Below, piece by piece: positions 52,930-62,539 of a stretch of DNA of 64,000 bases (position 1 is its first letter; the number at the start of each line of letters is the position of its first letter). Origin of the DNA: Saprospiraceae bacterium (lineage in GTDB: Bacteria > Bacteroidota > Bacteroidia > Chitinophagales > Saprospiraceae); NCBI GenBank assembly GCA_020631355.1, contig JAHDHL010000003.1, forward strand, positions 124,001 to 188,000, in the 5' to 3' direction. Made by a program: the position numbers and the translations under genes. The notes beneath the pieces are model-generated. The model was not told the origin of the DNA. It ran no database searches and was given only the letters and a program-made list of their open reading frames with translations.

Positions 52930-55053
52930 TTATCTAACGACGAAGCCGCTACCAAAACCCTCGGATGGGCTCACAAAGTCCAATTCTCCCTTGTCGTTTT
53001 CTGCCATTAGGATCATACCCTGTGATTCTACTCCCCTGATTTTTCGAGGTGCTAGGTTCGCTAGGAGTACCACTTCCTTCCCGACTACTTCTTCAGGGCT
53101 GAAGAATTCGGCAATGCCGGATACTACGGTACGTTTTTCAAATCCTAAATCCACCTCAAGTTTCAATAGCTTTTTAGCTTTTTTCACCTTTTCAGCCGCT
53201 GTGATCCGGGCAGTACGAATATCCATTTTCTGGAAATCATCAAATGTAGCAGTCTCCTTGACCGCTTCATAAACGGTTTCCTTGGTTTGGCTATCTTCAA
53301 GTTTCTGTACTTGTGCTGCCACCCAATCCGGCTTCAGTCTTGAAAACAAATGCTGCGGCTGCCCCATCTGATGTCCGGATTCCAAGAGCGCCTTATTGTT
53401 GGCCAGGGCTGCTCTCGTATCATCCCATGCAGATGTCCCCTCAAATTCACCCAAACCAAGGATAGACCGTAATTCATTGGCTTTCTGAGGCATGAACGGA
53501 CTCATCGCCACACTCAGGACTGCTGCTACTTGAGCACCAATATTCAAAACCACCTTGGTAGCCTCAGGGTCCGTCTTCACCAATGCCCAAGGAGCATTAT
53601 GCTGAATGAGGCCATTCCCTAGGTCTGCCAGTTGGATAAACTCAGCCAATGCATTCCTAAATTCATATTTTTCAATGAATTCAGATATACGGTTAAAATG
53701 AGTCTGAACGGCTTTCATTTCTGCTTCATAGGTTGAGGTTTTCTCCTTATCAGCAGAACAGGTTATGCTCAAAGACGGGTCAATATCTGGTATCTTCCCA
53801 TCATAATTCCTATTGATTAGGGTAACGACTCTTTGTATGACACCACCTACCTTATTCACTAATTCCTCATTGGACTCCCAGAAACCCTGCCAGGTGAATT
53901 CACTATCCTTATTTTCCGGCATTGTCTTGACCATATAATACCTCAACACATCCGTCAATTGAGGATATTCATCAACAAATTCATGAACCCAAATGGCCCA
54001 ATTCCTTGAAGTAGAGATTTTTCTCCCCTCAAGATTCAAGAATTGGTTTGCAGGTACATTATCCGGCAAAATGAAGTCACCATGTGCCTTAAGTATAACA
54101 GGGAATATGACGCAATGGAATACGATATTATCCTTTCCGATGAAATGAAGAAGTTTGGTATCCTTGTCTTTCCAATATGGTTCCCAATCCTTACCATTAT
54201 CCTTGGCCCATTGTTTCGTCGCGGATATATAACCGATTGGAGCATCCAACCATACATATAATTTCTTACCTTCTGCGCCCTCCAATTCACTTGGTACATC
54301 TACTCCCCAACTTAAATCACGGGTCATGGCACGAGCTTGTAGGCCACCATCCAACCAAGATTTACATTGACCCAAAACATGGGTTTTCCAAGCTTTCGGG
54401 TCATGGTGCGATGTTCCCTCTAACTGACCATCCACTATCCAAGGACGCAACCATTCCTCATATTTATCCAATGGCAAATACCAATGGCTCGTTTCTTTCA
54501 GGATGGGTGTGGCTCCACTCATCTTTGACTTTGGGTTGATGAGTTCTGTTGGACTCAACGTACTTCCACAATTCTCACATTGGTCGCCATAGGCTTCCTC
54601 ATGACCGCACTTCGGACAGGTTCCTGTAATGTATCTGTCAGCAAGGAATTGGTCCGCTTCTGCATCGTAATACTGCTCTGATGTCTGTTTAGTGAATTCT
54701 CCTTTCTCATTCAACACCCTGAAAAAATCCTGGGCCGTTTCGTGGTGAAGTTCCGCGGACGTTCTATGGAAGATATCAAAATCAACTCCTACCTTTTCAA
54801 ATGTTGTCTTCAGGGATTCGTGATATCTATCCACAATGGCCTGAGGAGTCGTGCCATCCTGTTTAGCCCTTATCGTGATAGCAGCACCATGTTCATCAGA
54901 ACCACAGATGAATACGACATCCTTACCCATCAACCTCAGATACCTTACATAAATATCCGATGGTAGGTACGCTCCAGCCAAATGTCCAATATGCAATGGT
55001 CCATTCGCATAGGGTAATGCTGCTGTGACTAAATATCTTTTTGGTTCTGTCAT
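52930..55053 (-). CDS. metG: Methionyl-tRNA synthetase
   Basis: A 707-residue class I synthetase that charges tRNA-Met. It has the HIGH motif (ALPYANGPLHIGHLAGAYL, about 13-31), the zinc insertion CPKCGHEEAYGDQCENCG (about 145-165), the KMSKS-type loop as KISTS (about 343), the anticodon-binding domain, and a C-terminal EMAP/Arc1p tRNA-binding domain (about 605-707, DIRTARITAAEKVKKAKKLLKLEVDLG then LLANLAPRKIRGVESQGMILMA). Length fits the long bacterial form with four zinc cysteines. It is divergent from the M16 peptidase gene across a 274-base gap. Confidence 0.98.
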   Translation of the reverse strand: MTEPKRYLVTAALPYANGPLHIGHLAGAYLPSDIYVRYLRLMGKDVVFICGSDEHGAAITIRAKQDGTTPQAIVDRYHESLKTTFEKVGVDFDIFHRTSAELHHETAQDFFRVLNEKGEFTKQTSEQYYDAEADQFLADRYITGTCPKCGHEEAYGDQCENCGSTLSPTELINPKSKMSGATPILKETSHWYLPLDKYEEWLRPWIVDGQLEGTSHHDPKAWKTHVLGQCKSWLDGGLQARAMTRDLSWGVDVPSELEGAEGKKLYVWLDAPIGYISATKQWAKDNGKDWEPYWKDKDTKLLHFIGKDNIVFHCVIFPVILKAHGDFILPDNVPANQFLNLEGRKISTSRNWAIWVHEFVDEYPQLTDVLRYYMVKTMPENKDSEFTWQGFWESNEELVNKVGGVIQRVVTLINRNYDGKIPDIDPSLSITCSADKEKTSTYEAEMKAVQTHFNRISEFIEKYEFRNALAEFIQLADLGNGLIQHNAPWALVKTDPEATKVVLNIGAQVAAVLSVAMSPFMPQKANELRSILGLGEFEGTSAWDDTRAALANNKALLESGHQMGQPQHLFSRLKPDWVAAQVQKLEDSQTKETVYEAVKETATFDDFQKMDIRTARITAAEKVKKAKKLLKLEVDLGFEKRTVVSGIAEFFSPEEVVGKEVVLLANLAPRKIRGVESQGMILMAENDKGELDFVSPSEGFGSGFVVR

Positions 55054-55327
55054 AATAAACTGTTACCTTTTATGATAGTAATTCTTAATATAATAGTAGG
55101 GAGAAGCGCCGATTATCGAAAAAAATAGGTCGCTTATCTATCAATCCTAGCCATTGCATATAATAATGTACTCAAGCCGGAAATGATTCCCTAATTTTGG
55201 GGCGAATATACGAACAATCGCATTTTAACAACATCGGGTAAGGAACTAAGGTAATTTTTGAGTATCGAAATTATTGAATTCCCAACCTATTTACAGTCAC
55301 TGACTTATTTTCAAAAACAAATTTATC

Positions 55328-58255
55328 ATGAAATTTAGATTCAATTTCTTCTTTGCTTTCTTAGTCATGATGGTGACAGGACTGATCTATTCCTGTACTC
55401 CTAAGACCGGAAACGTAACGAAAGCATCTGAAAAGCCTGCCGAGAAACCCGAAGTGGAGGATGCAATGGTTGGCGTAGGTGAAAGTGCACCGGATTGGAC
55501 TCAGAAAGCCGTTCCTACTGATGAACGTGTAAGAACGGGTACATTACCAAACGGATTAAAGTACTACATCCAAAAGAACTCCAAACCTGAGAACAGAGCT
55601 GAGTTGCGTTTATCCATCAATGCAGGAGCCATGCAGGAAGATGAGGACCAACTGGGTCTTGCACACTTCCTTGAGCACATGTGTTTCAATGGTACTAAAA
55701 ACTTCTCAAAGAGTGAATTGGTGGATTACCTAGAATCCATTGGTACCAAATTCGGACCTGACCTGAACGCTTATACATCATTCGATGAAACGGTTTATAT
55801 GCTTCAGGTAAGAACGGATGACCAAGAAATGTTGGATAAGGGTATGCTCATTCTTCAGGATTGGTCAAATGCAGTAACATTCGAAGGAGAGGAAATTGAT
55901 AAGGAACGAGGTGTTATCATGGGTGAATACCGTTCTGGCTTGGGTGCCCAGGAAAGAATGAGAAACGAATGGTTCCCATTGGTATTCAAGGATTCCCGTT
56001 ATGCAGACCGTCTTCCTATCGGAAAGCCTGAAATCATCAAGAATGCACCTTATGATGCATTCACCAGATTCTACAACGATTGGTACCGTCCTGATTTGAT
56101 GGCTGTTGTTGTTGTAGGTGACGTCGATGTGGATGCTATGGAAGCCCAAATCAAGGAACGTTTTGGTGGTCTTGAGAATCCTGAGAATCCTAGAAAGAAA
56201 ATTGAATACAATGTACCTAAGCATGACGAAACATTGGTTACAGTTGTAACGGATAAGGAAGCTTCTTCCACTCAGGTTCAGTTGATGTACAAGCATGATC
56301 CTATGAAAGTAAAGAACATGGGAGATTACAGAACGAGAATGGTACACAGTTTATATAATAGAATGTTGAGTTCTCGTTTGGAGGAATTGACAAAATCAGC
56401 TAATCCTCCATTCCTGTACGGATTCTCATCTTACACCAATTTCGTGAGAACCGCAGATGCTTACTATGGTGCTGCAGGTGTTGAACCAGATGGTGTCCTT
56501 GAGGGTCTTGAAGCATTGTTGACAGAGAACCAAAGAGTTCTTCAACATGGTTTCACAGCCACAGAGTTGGAAAGAACCAAAAAGGAAATCCTTAACAGCA
56601 TCGAAAAGCAATACAAGGAATCAGACAAGACGCCATCCAGAAGATTGGCTATGAGATATGTTTCCAATCACTTGGAAAACAGCCCGATTCCATCTCCAAA
56701 GCAAACTTTCGAATTATACGAAAAATTCATCCCTACCATTACACTTAAGGAAATCAATGCATTGGCAGGACAATGGATTACTGACAAAAACAGAGTAGTC
56801 ATCGTGACAGGTCCTGAAAAGGAAGACATTACTATGCCCTCTGAGGATGATATACGTAAGATATTGGCTTCTGTTGACGAAAAAGAGGTAAAGGCTTATG
56901 TTGATAATGTATCCAGTGAGCCATTGATGTCCAAAGCACTTAAGCCTGGAATCATCAGGGACAAGAAGATGATTGAGGAAATTGGTGTGACTGAATTGAA
57001 TCTTACCAATGGTGTTAAGGTTATTCTTAAGCCAACTGATTTCAAGAATGATGAGATACTCTTGACTGCATTCTCATCCGGTGGACACTCTTTGGTAGGT
57101 GACGAGGATTACATGAGTGCATCACAAGCTTCTACCATCATCGACCAATCAGGTGTTGCCAAGTTCAGCGATACTGAATTGCAAAAGATGTTGGCAGGTA
57201 AGACAGTTGGTGTTTCTCCTTACATCGATGAATTGAGTGAGGGTTTCACAGGTTCATGTTCACCTGATGATTTCGAAACCATGCTTCAGTTGATTTACTT
57301 GTACTTCACAGAGCCTCGTAAGGATGAGGATGCAATGAATGCATACATGACTCAGATGAAGACACAAATGTCATTTATGGGTGCCAATCCTCAATTCTAC
57401 TTCTTCAGTGAGGTATTCAAGGTACTTTCCAATGATCATCCAAGAAGAAAAATTCTTCCAGCTGTTGAGGACTTGGATAAGGTGAATCTGGATAGAGTAA
57501 TGGAAATATATAGGGATCGTTTTGCTGATGCTTCTGATTTCACATTCGTATTCACTGGTAACTTCGACCCGGATGCCATCCAGATTAAATTGGCTCAGTA
57601 CTTGGGCAATCTTCCATCCACTCAAAGAAAAGAGACTTGGAAAGATGTGAATGTAGAAACACCAAAAGGAAAGATTGAGAAGACATTCTACAAAGGTCAG
57701 ACTCAAAAGTCATTCGCATTCCTTGGCTTCGGAGGTGACTTCGATTGGGAAGACGGACAAGCACGTTACGATTTCCGTTCTATGATTTCTGTACTGAACA
57801 TCAAGTTGAGAGAGAGACTGAGAGAAGATGAAGGTGGTGTCTACGGTGTTCAGGTGCAAGGAGATGTTTCAAGATGGCCAAAGGAGGAATTCAGCATCTT
57901 GATTTTCTTCAACGCTGAGCCTAACGAGGTAGACAAACTGGTTGAAATCACCAAGGAGGAAATCCAGAAATTAATTGACAATGGTGTTGAGGATAAGGAT
58001 ATCACTAAGGTTACCGAAACTCAGCGTCAGGAAAGAATCAAGAACCTGAAGGAAAACAGATTCTGGAGTGGGTACCTACGTTCTTCCTATCAGAATAGTT
58101 TGGATCCGACCAATATCCAAATGGAACACTACGAAAAGTATGTCAATAGCTTGTCATCAGAGTCAGTTGTTGCCATGGCTAAGAAAGTATTGAAATTGGA
58201 TGAAATTGCCCAATTCGTACTTAAGCCGGAAGAAGGTGAAGAAAAGAAAGACTAA
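55328..58255 (+). CDS. M16-family zinc peptidase (insulinase-like lipoprotein)
   Basis: A 975-residue exported protein with lipobox-like LIYSC (Cys23), so it is likely an envelope lipoprotein. Two M16 halves are present. The first has the inverted zinc motif HFLEHMCFNG (His113, Glu116, His117) and the downstream Glu in EEIDKERGVIMGEYRSG. The second (about 540-960) lacks the motif, as usual. Conserved arginine-tyrosine substrate-binding motifs include REDEGGVYGVQV. It probably degrades peptides in the periplasm. Codon usage looks optimised (GGT, GAT, TTC), suggesting high expression. A good terminator follows. Confidence 0.93.
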   Translation: MKFRFNFFFAFLVMMVTGLIYSCTPKTGNVTKASEKPAEKPEVEDAMVGVGESAPDWTQKAVPTDERVRTGTLPNGLKYYIQKNSKPENRAELRLSINAGAMQEDEDQLGLAHFLEHMCFNGTKNFSKSELVDYLESIGTKFGPDLNAYTSFDETVYMLQVRTDDQEMLDKGMLILQDWSNAVTFEGEEIDKERGVIMGEYRSGLGAQERMRNEWFPLVFKDSRYADRLPIGKPEIIKNAPYDAFTRFYNDWYRPDLMAVVVVGDVDVDAMEAQIKERFGGLENPENPRKKIEYNVPKHDETLVTVVTDKEASSTQVQLMYKHDPMKVKNMGDYRTRMVHSLYNRMLSSRLEELTKSANPPFLYGFSSYTNFVRTADAYYGAAGVEPDGVLEGLEALLTENQRVLQHGFTATELERTKKEILNSIEKQYKESDKTPSRRLAMRYVSNHLENSPIPSPKQTFELYEKFIPTITLKEINALAGQWITDKNRVVIVTGPEKEDITMPSEDDIRKILASVDEKEVKAYVDNVSSEPLMSKALKPGIIRDKKMIEEIGVTELNLTNGVKVILKPTDFKNDEILLTAFSSGGHSLVGDEDYMSASQASTIIDQSGVAKFSDTELQKMLAGKTVGVSPYIDELSEGFTGSCSPDDFETMLQLIYLYFTEPRKDEDAMNAYMTQMKTQMSFMGANPQFYFFSEVFKVLSNDHPRRKILPAVEDLDKVNLDRVMEIYRDRFADASDFTFVFTGNFDPDAIQIKLAQYLGNLPSTQRKETWKDVNVETPKGKIEKTFYKGQTQKSFAFLGFGGDFDWEDGQARYDFRSMISVLNIKLRERLREDEGGVYGVQVQGDVSRWPKEEFSILIFFNAEPNEVDKLVEITKEEIQKLIDNGVEDKDITKVTETQRQERIKNLKENRFWSGYLRSSYQNSLDPTNIQMEHYEKYVNSLSSESVVAMAKKVLKLDEIAQFVLKPEEGEEKKD

Positions 58256-58275
58256 TCCTTTCTGATATCATACTT

Positions 58276-58311
58276 GAAAAGCCTTGGCCCTTGGGTCAAG
58301 GCTTTTCTTTT
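58276..58311 (+). terminator. Terminator after the M16 peptidase gene
   Basis: AAAAGCCTTGGCC (58277-58289), loop CTTG, GGTCAAGGCTTTT (58294-58306, one G-U pair), then C and T's. It lies 20 bases after the stop and separates the gene from the next one on the same strand. Confidence 0.9.
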
Positions 58312-58367
58312 ATATATTGGATTTTTAGAATTTGTACTTATTTTCACACCCAATAAATACCATTACC

Positions 58368-61300
58368 ATGATAAGACATTGCCTGTATACCCTACTACTT
58401 TCAATATGCTTTCTTAATCTCAATGCCCAAGAAGAAGATGAATGGGATGTAGCCAATCCTCCGGGTGAATTCAAGGAAATAGAGTTCACAACCGATGAGG
58501 GAACCTGGATGAACCTGGATGTGAGTCCTGATGGTAAAACCATCATTTTCGATTTACTTGGAGATATTTATTCCATGCCCGTTTCAGGAGGAAAGGCAAA
58601 GTTGCTATTGGGTGGTTTGCCATACGAGGTACAACCCAGATTTTCTCCTGATGGAAAGAAAATCGTCTATACATCCGATAGAGGTGGTGGTGATAATGTT
58701 TGGGTCATGGATGCTGATGGTCAGAATGCCAAACAAATCACCAAGGAAACGTTCAGACTATTGAACAATCCTATCTGGACTGCGGATAGTGAGTATATCA
58801 TTGCAAGAAAGCACTTCACTTCCCAACGCTCATTAGGTGCAGGAGAAATGTGGATGTACCATATATCCGGTGGTGATGGTATCCAACTCACAAAAAGAAA
58901 GAATGACCAGCAGGACGTCAATGAACCTTGTCTCTCCAAGGATGGACGATACCTCTATTACAGTGAGGACATGTACGAGGGCGGTTATTTCCAATATAAT
59001 AAGGATCCCAATTCCCAAATTTTCAAAGTCATGAGATATGACAGGGAAGAAGGCAAGACCAAAAGTATCACTGGCGGACCAGGTGGTGCTTGTAGGCCCC
59101 AAATATCCAATAATGGTAAAATGCTTGCATTCATCAAGCGTGTGCGCACCAAGACTGTGCTCTATTTGCATGATTTGGAAACAGGTGAGGAATGGCCCAT
59201 TTTCGATAATCTATCCAAGGACCAACAGGAAGCATGGACCATCTTCGGTATCTATACCGGATACGCATGGACACCCGACGATAAGCAAATCATCATTTGG
59301 GGAAAGGGGAAAATCTGGAGTGTTGATGTTGCTTCGGGTGAATTCAAGGAAATTCCTTTCACTGCTGATGTCAAAATGCGCTTACAAGAAACCGTTCAAT
59401 TCCAAAATGACCCGGCTCCGGAACAATTCAATGCCAAGGTTATCCGTCAATGCATTACCGCTCCGAATGAGAAATACATAGTTTTCAATGCGGTAGGACA
59501 CTTATGGAAAATGGATTTACCCAATGGCAAGGCAAAACGACTCACTAAGAATGAGGACTTTGAATTCGAACCCGATTTCTCTGCTGATGGCAATCAATTA
59601 GTATATGTCACATGGAATGACGAACAAATGGGAGCCATTAATATCATGGATTTGAAATCCGGCAAGTCAAGGAAAATCTCTAATAAAAAGGGCATCTTCC
59701 GTACACCTAAATTTTCCAAGGATGGTAAACAAGTTGTCTACAGAAAGGAAGGTGGGAATATGCAAATGGGTTTCTCACATTCCAAGGAACCTGGAATATA
59801 TATGATTTCCGCTATGGGTGGTGATGCCAAGTTGGTTACACCGCAAGGAGAGAACCCAAGGTTCAATGCTACAGGAGATAGGATATTCTACAATACAGGA
59901 GGATATCTATTCGGCAGCCTGACCAAGGCGATGAAAAGTGTGAAATTGGACGGGACGGATGATAAGGTTCATTTCAATTCCACTTATGCCAACCAATGGG
60001 TTCCTAGTCCTGATAACAAATGGATTGCTTTTTCTGAATTATACAAGGTATATATTGCACCCATGCCCAAAACGGGTCAACCCGTAGGCTTGAGCTCCAA
60101 TACTAAGGCTTTTCCGATCGCACAAGTCGGTAAGGATGCAGGTATCAACCTGCATTGGTCCAAGGATTCCAAAAAACTACATTGGACACTGGGGAATGAG
60201 TATTTCACAGATGAACTTACAGAGCGGTTCCTATTCCTAGACGGAGCTGCTGACTCCATTCCTCCCTTGGATAGTGTTGGCATCAAAATTAATTTGGAAC
60301 TGGAACACGATGTACCTGATGGTAAGATTGCATTCACGAATGCAAGAATCATTACGATGGAAGGAGATGAGGTCATCGAAAACGGAACCATCGTCATCGA
60401 GGGAAATAAGATCCTGAAAATCGGTAAGACTGGCGAAGTAGATGTGGATGGTAAGGTCAGGGTGATGGATATGACTGGTAAGACCATCATGCCCGGAATC
60501 GTGGATGTCCATGCCCATGTAGGGAATTTCTATTATGGAATGAGTCCTCAGAAACAATGGCATTATTATGCCAATCTAGCCTACGGTGTCACTACTGCAC
60601 ACGACCCATCCTCCAATTCTGAAATGATTTTCAGTCATTCCGAAATGATTAAGAATGGAACCATGGTAGGCCCAAGGCTTTTTTCTACGGGTACGATTCT
60701 TTATGGAGCTGATGGGGATTTCAAGGCTGTCATCAATTCCTTGGAAGATGCCAAATCAGCACTGCGTAGGACCAAGGCATATGGTGCATTTTCCGTAAAA
60801 AGCTACAACCAACCCAGACGGGACCAAAGACAACAGGTAATCGAAGCTGCGAGACAGTTGGATATCCTTGTTGTTCCTGAGGGTGGTTCATTCTTTTATC
60901 ATAACATGAGTATGGTATTGGATGGTCACACAGGCGTGGAACACAACATTCCCGTTGCACCACTTTATAATGACGTTATTCAAGTTTGGAAAGCAACCAA
61001 GACACACAACACCCCTACCCTGATTGTGAATTATGGGGGTGTGAATGGTGAATATTATTTCTATCAGAATACCAATGTCTGGGAAAAGGAAAGATTATTG
61101 AATTTTACTCCGCGTGCCATCGTGGATGCCCGTTCCAGACATAGAACGATGATTCCGGATGAGGAATATAAGAATGGTCATATTCTTGTCTCAGAATCCT
61201 GTAATAAGTTGCAGACCAATGGTGTCAATATCAATCTGGGTTCACACGGACAATTACAAGGACTTGGCGCACATTGGGAATTGTGGATGTTCGTACAGGG

Positions 61301-61634
61301 TGGCATGTCCAATCACCAAGCACTTAAAGCCGCCACAATCAATGGTGCGGTCTATCTTGGAATGGAAAACCACATAGGCTCGTTAAAGGAAGGTAAACTT
61401 GCCGATCTTGTCATTATGGAAGATAATCCACTTGAAAAGATTGAGCATTCCGAATCGATTATCTATACTATGATGAATGGCAGACTATATGATGCTGACA
61501 CAATGAATGAAATAGGGAATCAAGAGAAGAAAAGAGGTAAGTTTTTCTGGGAAATCAATAAACACTCCAATAACTTTCCCTGGCATTTTGATACCAAGAG
61601 TTTCCTTAGGCCACAATGTCATTGTGGAGGATAA
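58368..61634 (+). CDS. Exported beta-propeller and amidohydrolase fusion protein
   Basis: I start at the ATG at 58368 (1088 residues), where a signal peptide begins (MIRHCLYTLLLSICFLNLNAQ). The TTG at 58332 would put it out of place. Residues about 30-640 form a TolB/PD40-type beta-propeller with repeats such as SPDGKTIIFDLLGDIY, SPDGKKIVYTSDRGGG, SKDGRYLYYSED, SADGNQLVYVTWND and SKDGKQVVYRKEGG. Residues about 645-1060 are an amidohydrolase: IVDVHAHVG (His-x-His), TTAHDPSS, GVEHNIPV and NLGSHGQLQGLGAHWE with metal-type His. The last residues PQCHCGG are odd. Similar fusions in Bacteroidota are annotated as amidohydrolases or Xaa-Pro-type hydrolases; the substrate is unknown. Confidence 0.9.
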   Translation: MIRHCLYTLLLSICFLNLNAQEEDEWDVANPPGEFKEIEFTTDEGTWMNLDVSPDGKTIIFDLLGDIYSMPVSGGKAKLLLGGLPYEVQPRFSPDGKKIVYTSDRGGGDNVWVMDADGQNAKQITKETFRLLNNPIWTADSEYIIARKHFTSQRSLGAGEMWMYHISGGDGIQLTKRKNDQQDVNEPCLSKDGRYLYYSEDMYEGGYFQYNKDPNSQIFKVMRYDREEGKTKSITGGPGGACRPQISNNGKMLAFIKRVRTKTVLYLHDLETGEEWPIFDNLSKDQQEAWTIFGIYTGYAWTPDDKQIIIWGKGKIWSVDVASGEFKEIPFTADVKMRLQETVQFQNDPAPEQFNAKVIRQCITAPNEKYIVFNAVGHLWKMDLPNGKAKRLTKNEDFEFEPDFSADGNQLVYVTWNDEQMGAINIMDLKSGKSRKISNKKGIFRTPKFSKDGKQVVYRKEGGNMQMGFSHSKEPGIYMISAMGGDAKLVTPQGENPRFNATGDRIFYNTGGYLFGSLTKAMKSVKLDGTDDKVHFNSTYANQWVPSPDNKWIAFSELYKVYIAPMPKTGQPVGLSSNTKAFPIAQVGKDAGINLHWSKDSKKLHWTLGNEYFTDELTERFLFLDGAADSIPPLDSVGIKINLELEHDVPDGKIAFTNARIITMEGDEVIENGTIVIEGNKILKIGKTGEVDVDGKVRVMDMTGKTIMPGIVDVHAHVGNFYYGMSPQKQWHYYANLAYGVTTAHDPSSNSEMIFSHSEMIKNGTMVGPRLFSTGTILYGADGDFKAVINSLEDAKSALRRTKAYGAFSVKSYNQPRRDQRQQVIEAARQLDILVVPEGGSFFYHNMSMVLDGHTGVEHNIPVAPLYNDVIQVWKATKTHNTPTLIVNYGGVNGEYYFYQNTNVWEKERLLNFTPRAIVDARSRHRTMIPDEEYKNGHILVSESCNKLQTNGVNINLGSHGQLQGLGAHWELWMFVQGGMSNHQALKAATINGAVYLGMENHIGSLKEGKLADLVIMEDNPLEKIEHSESIIYTMMNGRLYDADTMNEIGNQEKKRGKFFWEINKHSNNFPWHFDTKSFLRPQCHCGG

Positions 61635-61987
61635 TTTATATACCTGAAAGGGAATTTCTGAACGGGAAATGTGAATGCTTCACATTTCCCGTTCTTTTTA
61701 TACATATGGACTAATGTAATATATGGTTAAATGACCTCAAGGAATCCTTAAAAACCAAAGCAAAATGAGCTAGCATATGTTACAATTGTATCCAAAAAGC
61801 CACTTTATACATACTCTCAAGACAATTTACATGCTATTTTCATTGTCACAAATTTGGACTTATCAATTTTAGACCGTGCCAAAATGGTATAATTCTTCTC
61901 TATATAACAGTGAAATAACGCGCACCTCCCCCTTGAATACCCAGATAAGAGTAAGATTGAATTTGTGGATTTAAAAACAATTGACCC
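61635..61987. other. Intergenic region, 353 bp
   Basis: It holds the strong terminator at 61660-61699 and then about 290 AT-rich bases without a clear open frame, RNA gene or promoter box. A TGA directly precedes the next ATG in frame, so the following gene has no hidden upstream extension. Confidence 0.6.
61660..61699 (+). terminator. Terminator after the amidohydrolase fusion gene
   Basis: GAACGGGAAATGTGAA (61660-61675), loop TGC, TTCACATTTCCCGTTC (61679-61694), then T5. A perfect 16-bp stem. Confidence 0.95.
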
Positions 61988-62539
61988 ATGCTAGAGAAAT
62001 TCGGGGTGCTGGTATTATCTGAATACCTAGTGGCAAATGAAAAGGAAATTGTCATCAGAGCTTTTTCAGATTTTTATCACGAATTAACACCTAAACATCA
62101 AAAACGTATCCAGTTACACTGGGTAGATGGTATGAAGTCCCAAGAGGACAATACCTCCCAACTTTTCAAAATTTTTGACATTCCTGAGAAAGTCATCGTA
62201 CGTTCATCCTACAAGGAGAAATCAAATGCGATGAGGGTATCCAGTATCTTACTTCATCCCTCTCACCGCCATCTTAAAACGGTTATACCCGATTCATATT
62301 CGTTCGGAATTCCAGTCATAGCTACGGATAGCGGTTCGACCAAGGACTATATCGACGTTACTTGTGGATTAATACTCAAAGGAAATTCCAGCGAACAATA
62401 CGTCATTGAAATCACCAATCATCTTGAGATGTTGTATCATGACCAAGAAGTCCTTAGGCTGCTAGAAAAAGGAGCCTACGACCAATATGAAAAGAAATTC
62501 GGATGGGGCTTGAAAGAATTCAGAAAGCCATTATTCTAA
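61988..62539 (+). CDS. Half-size glycosyltransferase (C-terminal GT-B domain only)
   Basis: A 183-residue protein that matches only the donor-binding half of a family 4-like glycosyltransferase: FGVLVLSEYLVANEKEIVIRAF, the interdomain QLHWVDGMKSQED, then VIVRSSYKEKSNAMRVSSILLHPS, and the hallmark PDSYSFGIPVIATDSGSTKDYI (the usual E-x-F-G-x-P region with Asp in place of the first Glu). The N-terminal acceptor domain is absent and the upstream frame is closed by TGA. It may be a pseudo-enzyme, a split-enzyme subunit, or a gene remnant. The last nine bases overlap the convergent gene. Confidence 0.65.
   Translation: MLEKFGVLVLSEYLVANEKEIVIRAFSDFYHELTPKHQKRIQLHWVDGMKSQEDNTSQLFKIFDIPEKVIVRSSYKEKSNAMRVSSILLHPSHRHLKTVIPDSYSFGIPVIATDSGSTKDYIDVTCGLILKGNSSEQYVIEITNHLEMLYHDQEVLRLLEKGAYDQYEKKFGWGLKEFRKPLF

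Noticed and set aside
53000-53272. Plus-strand open frame within metG
   Set aside because: It lies opposite a fully conserved tRNA-binding domain of metG and has the composition of a shadow frame.
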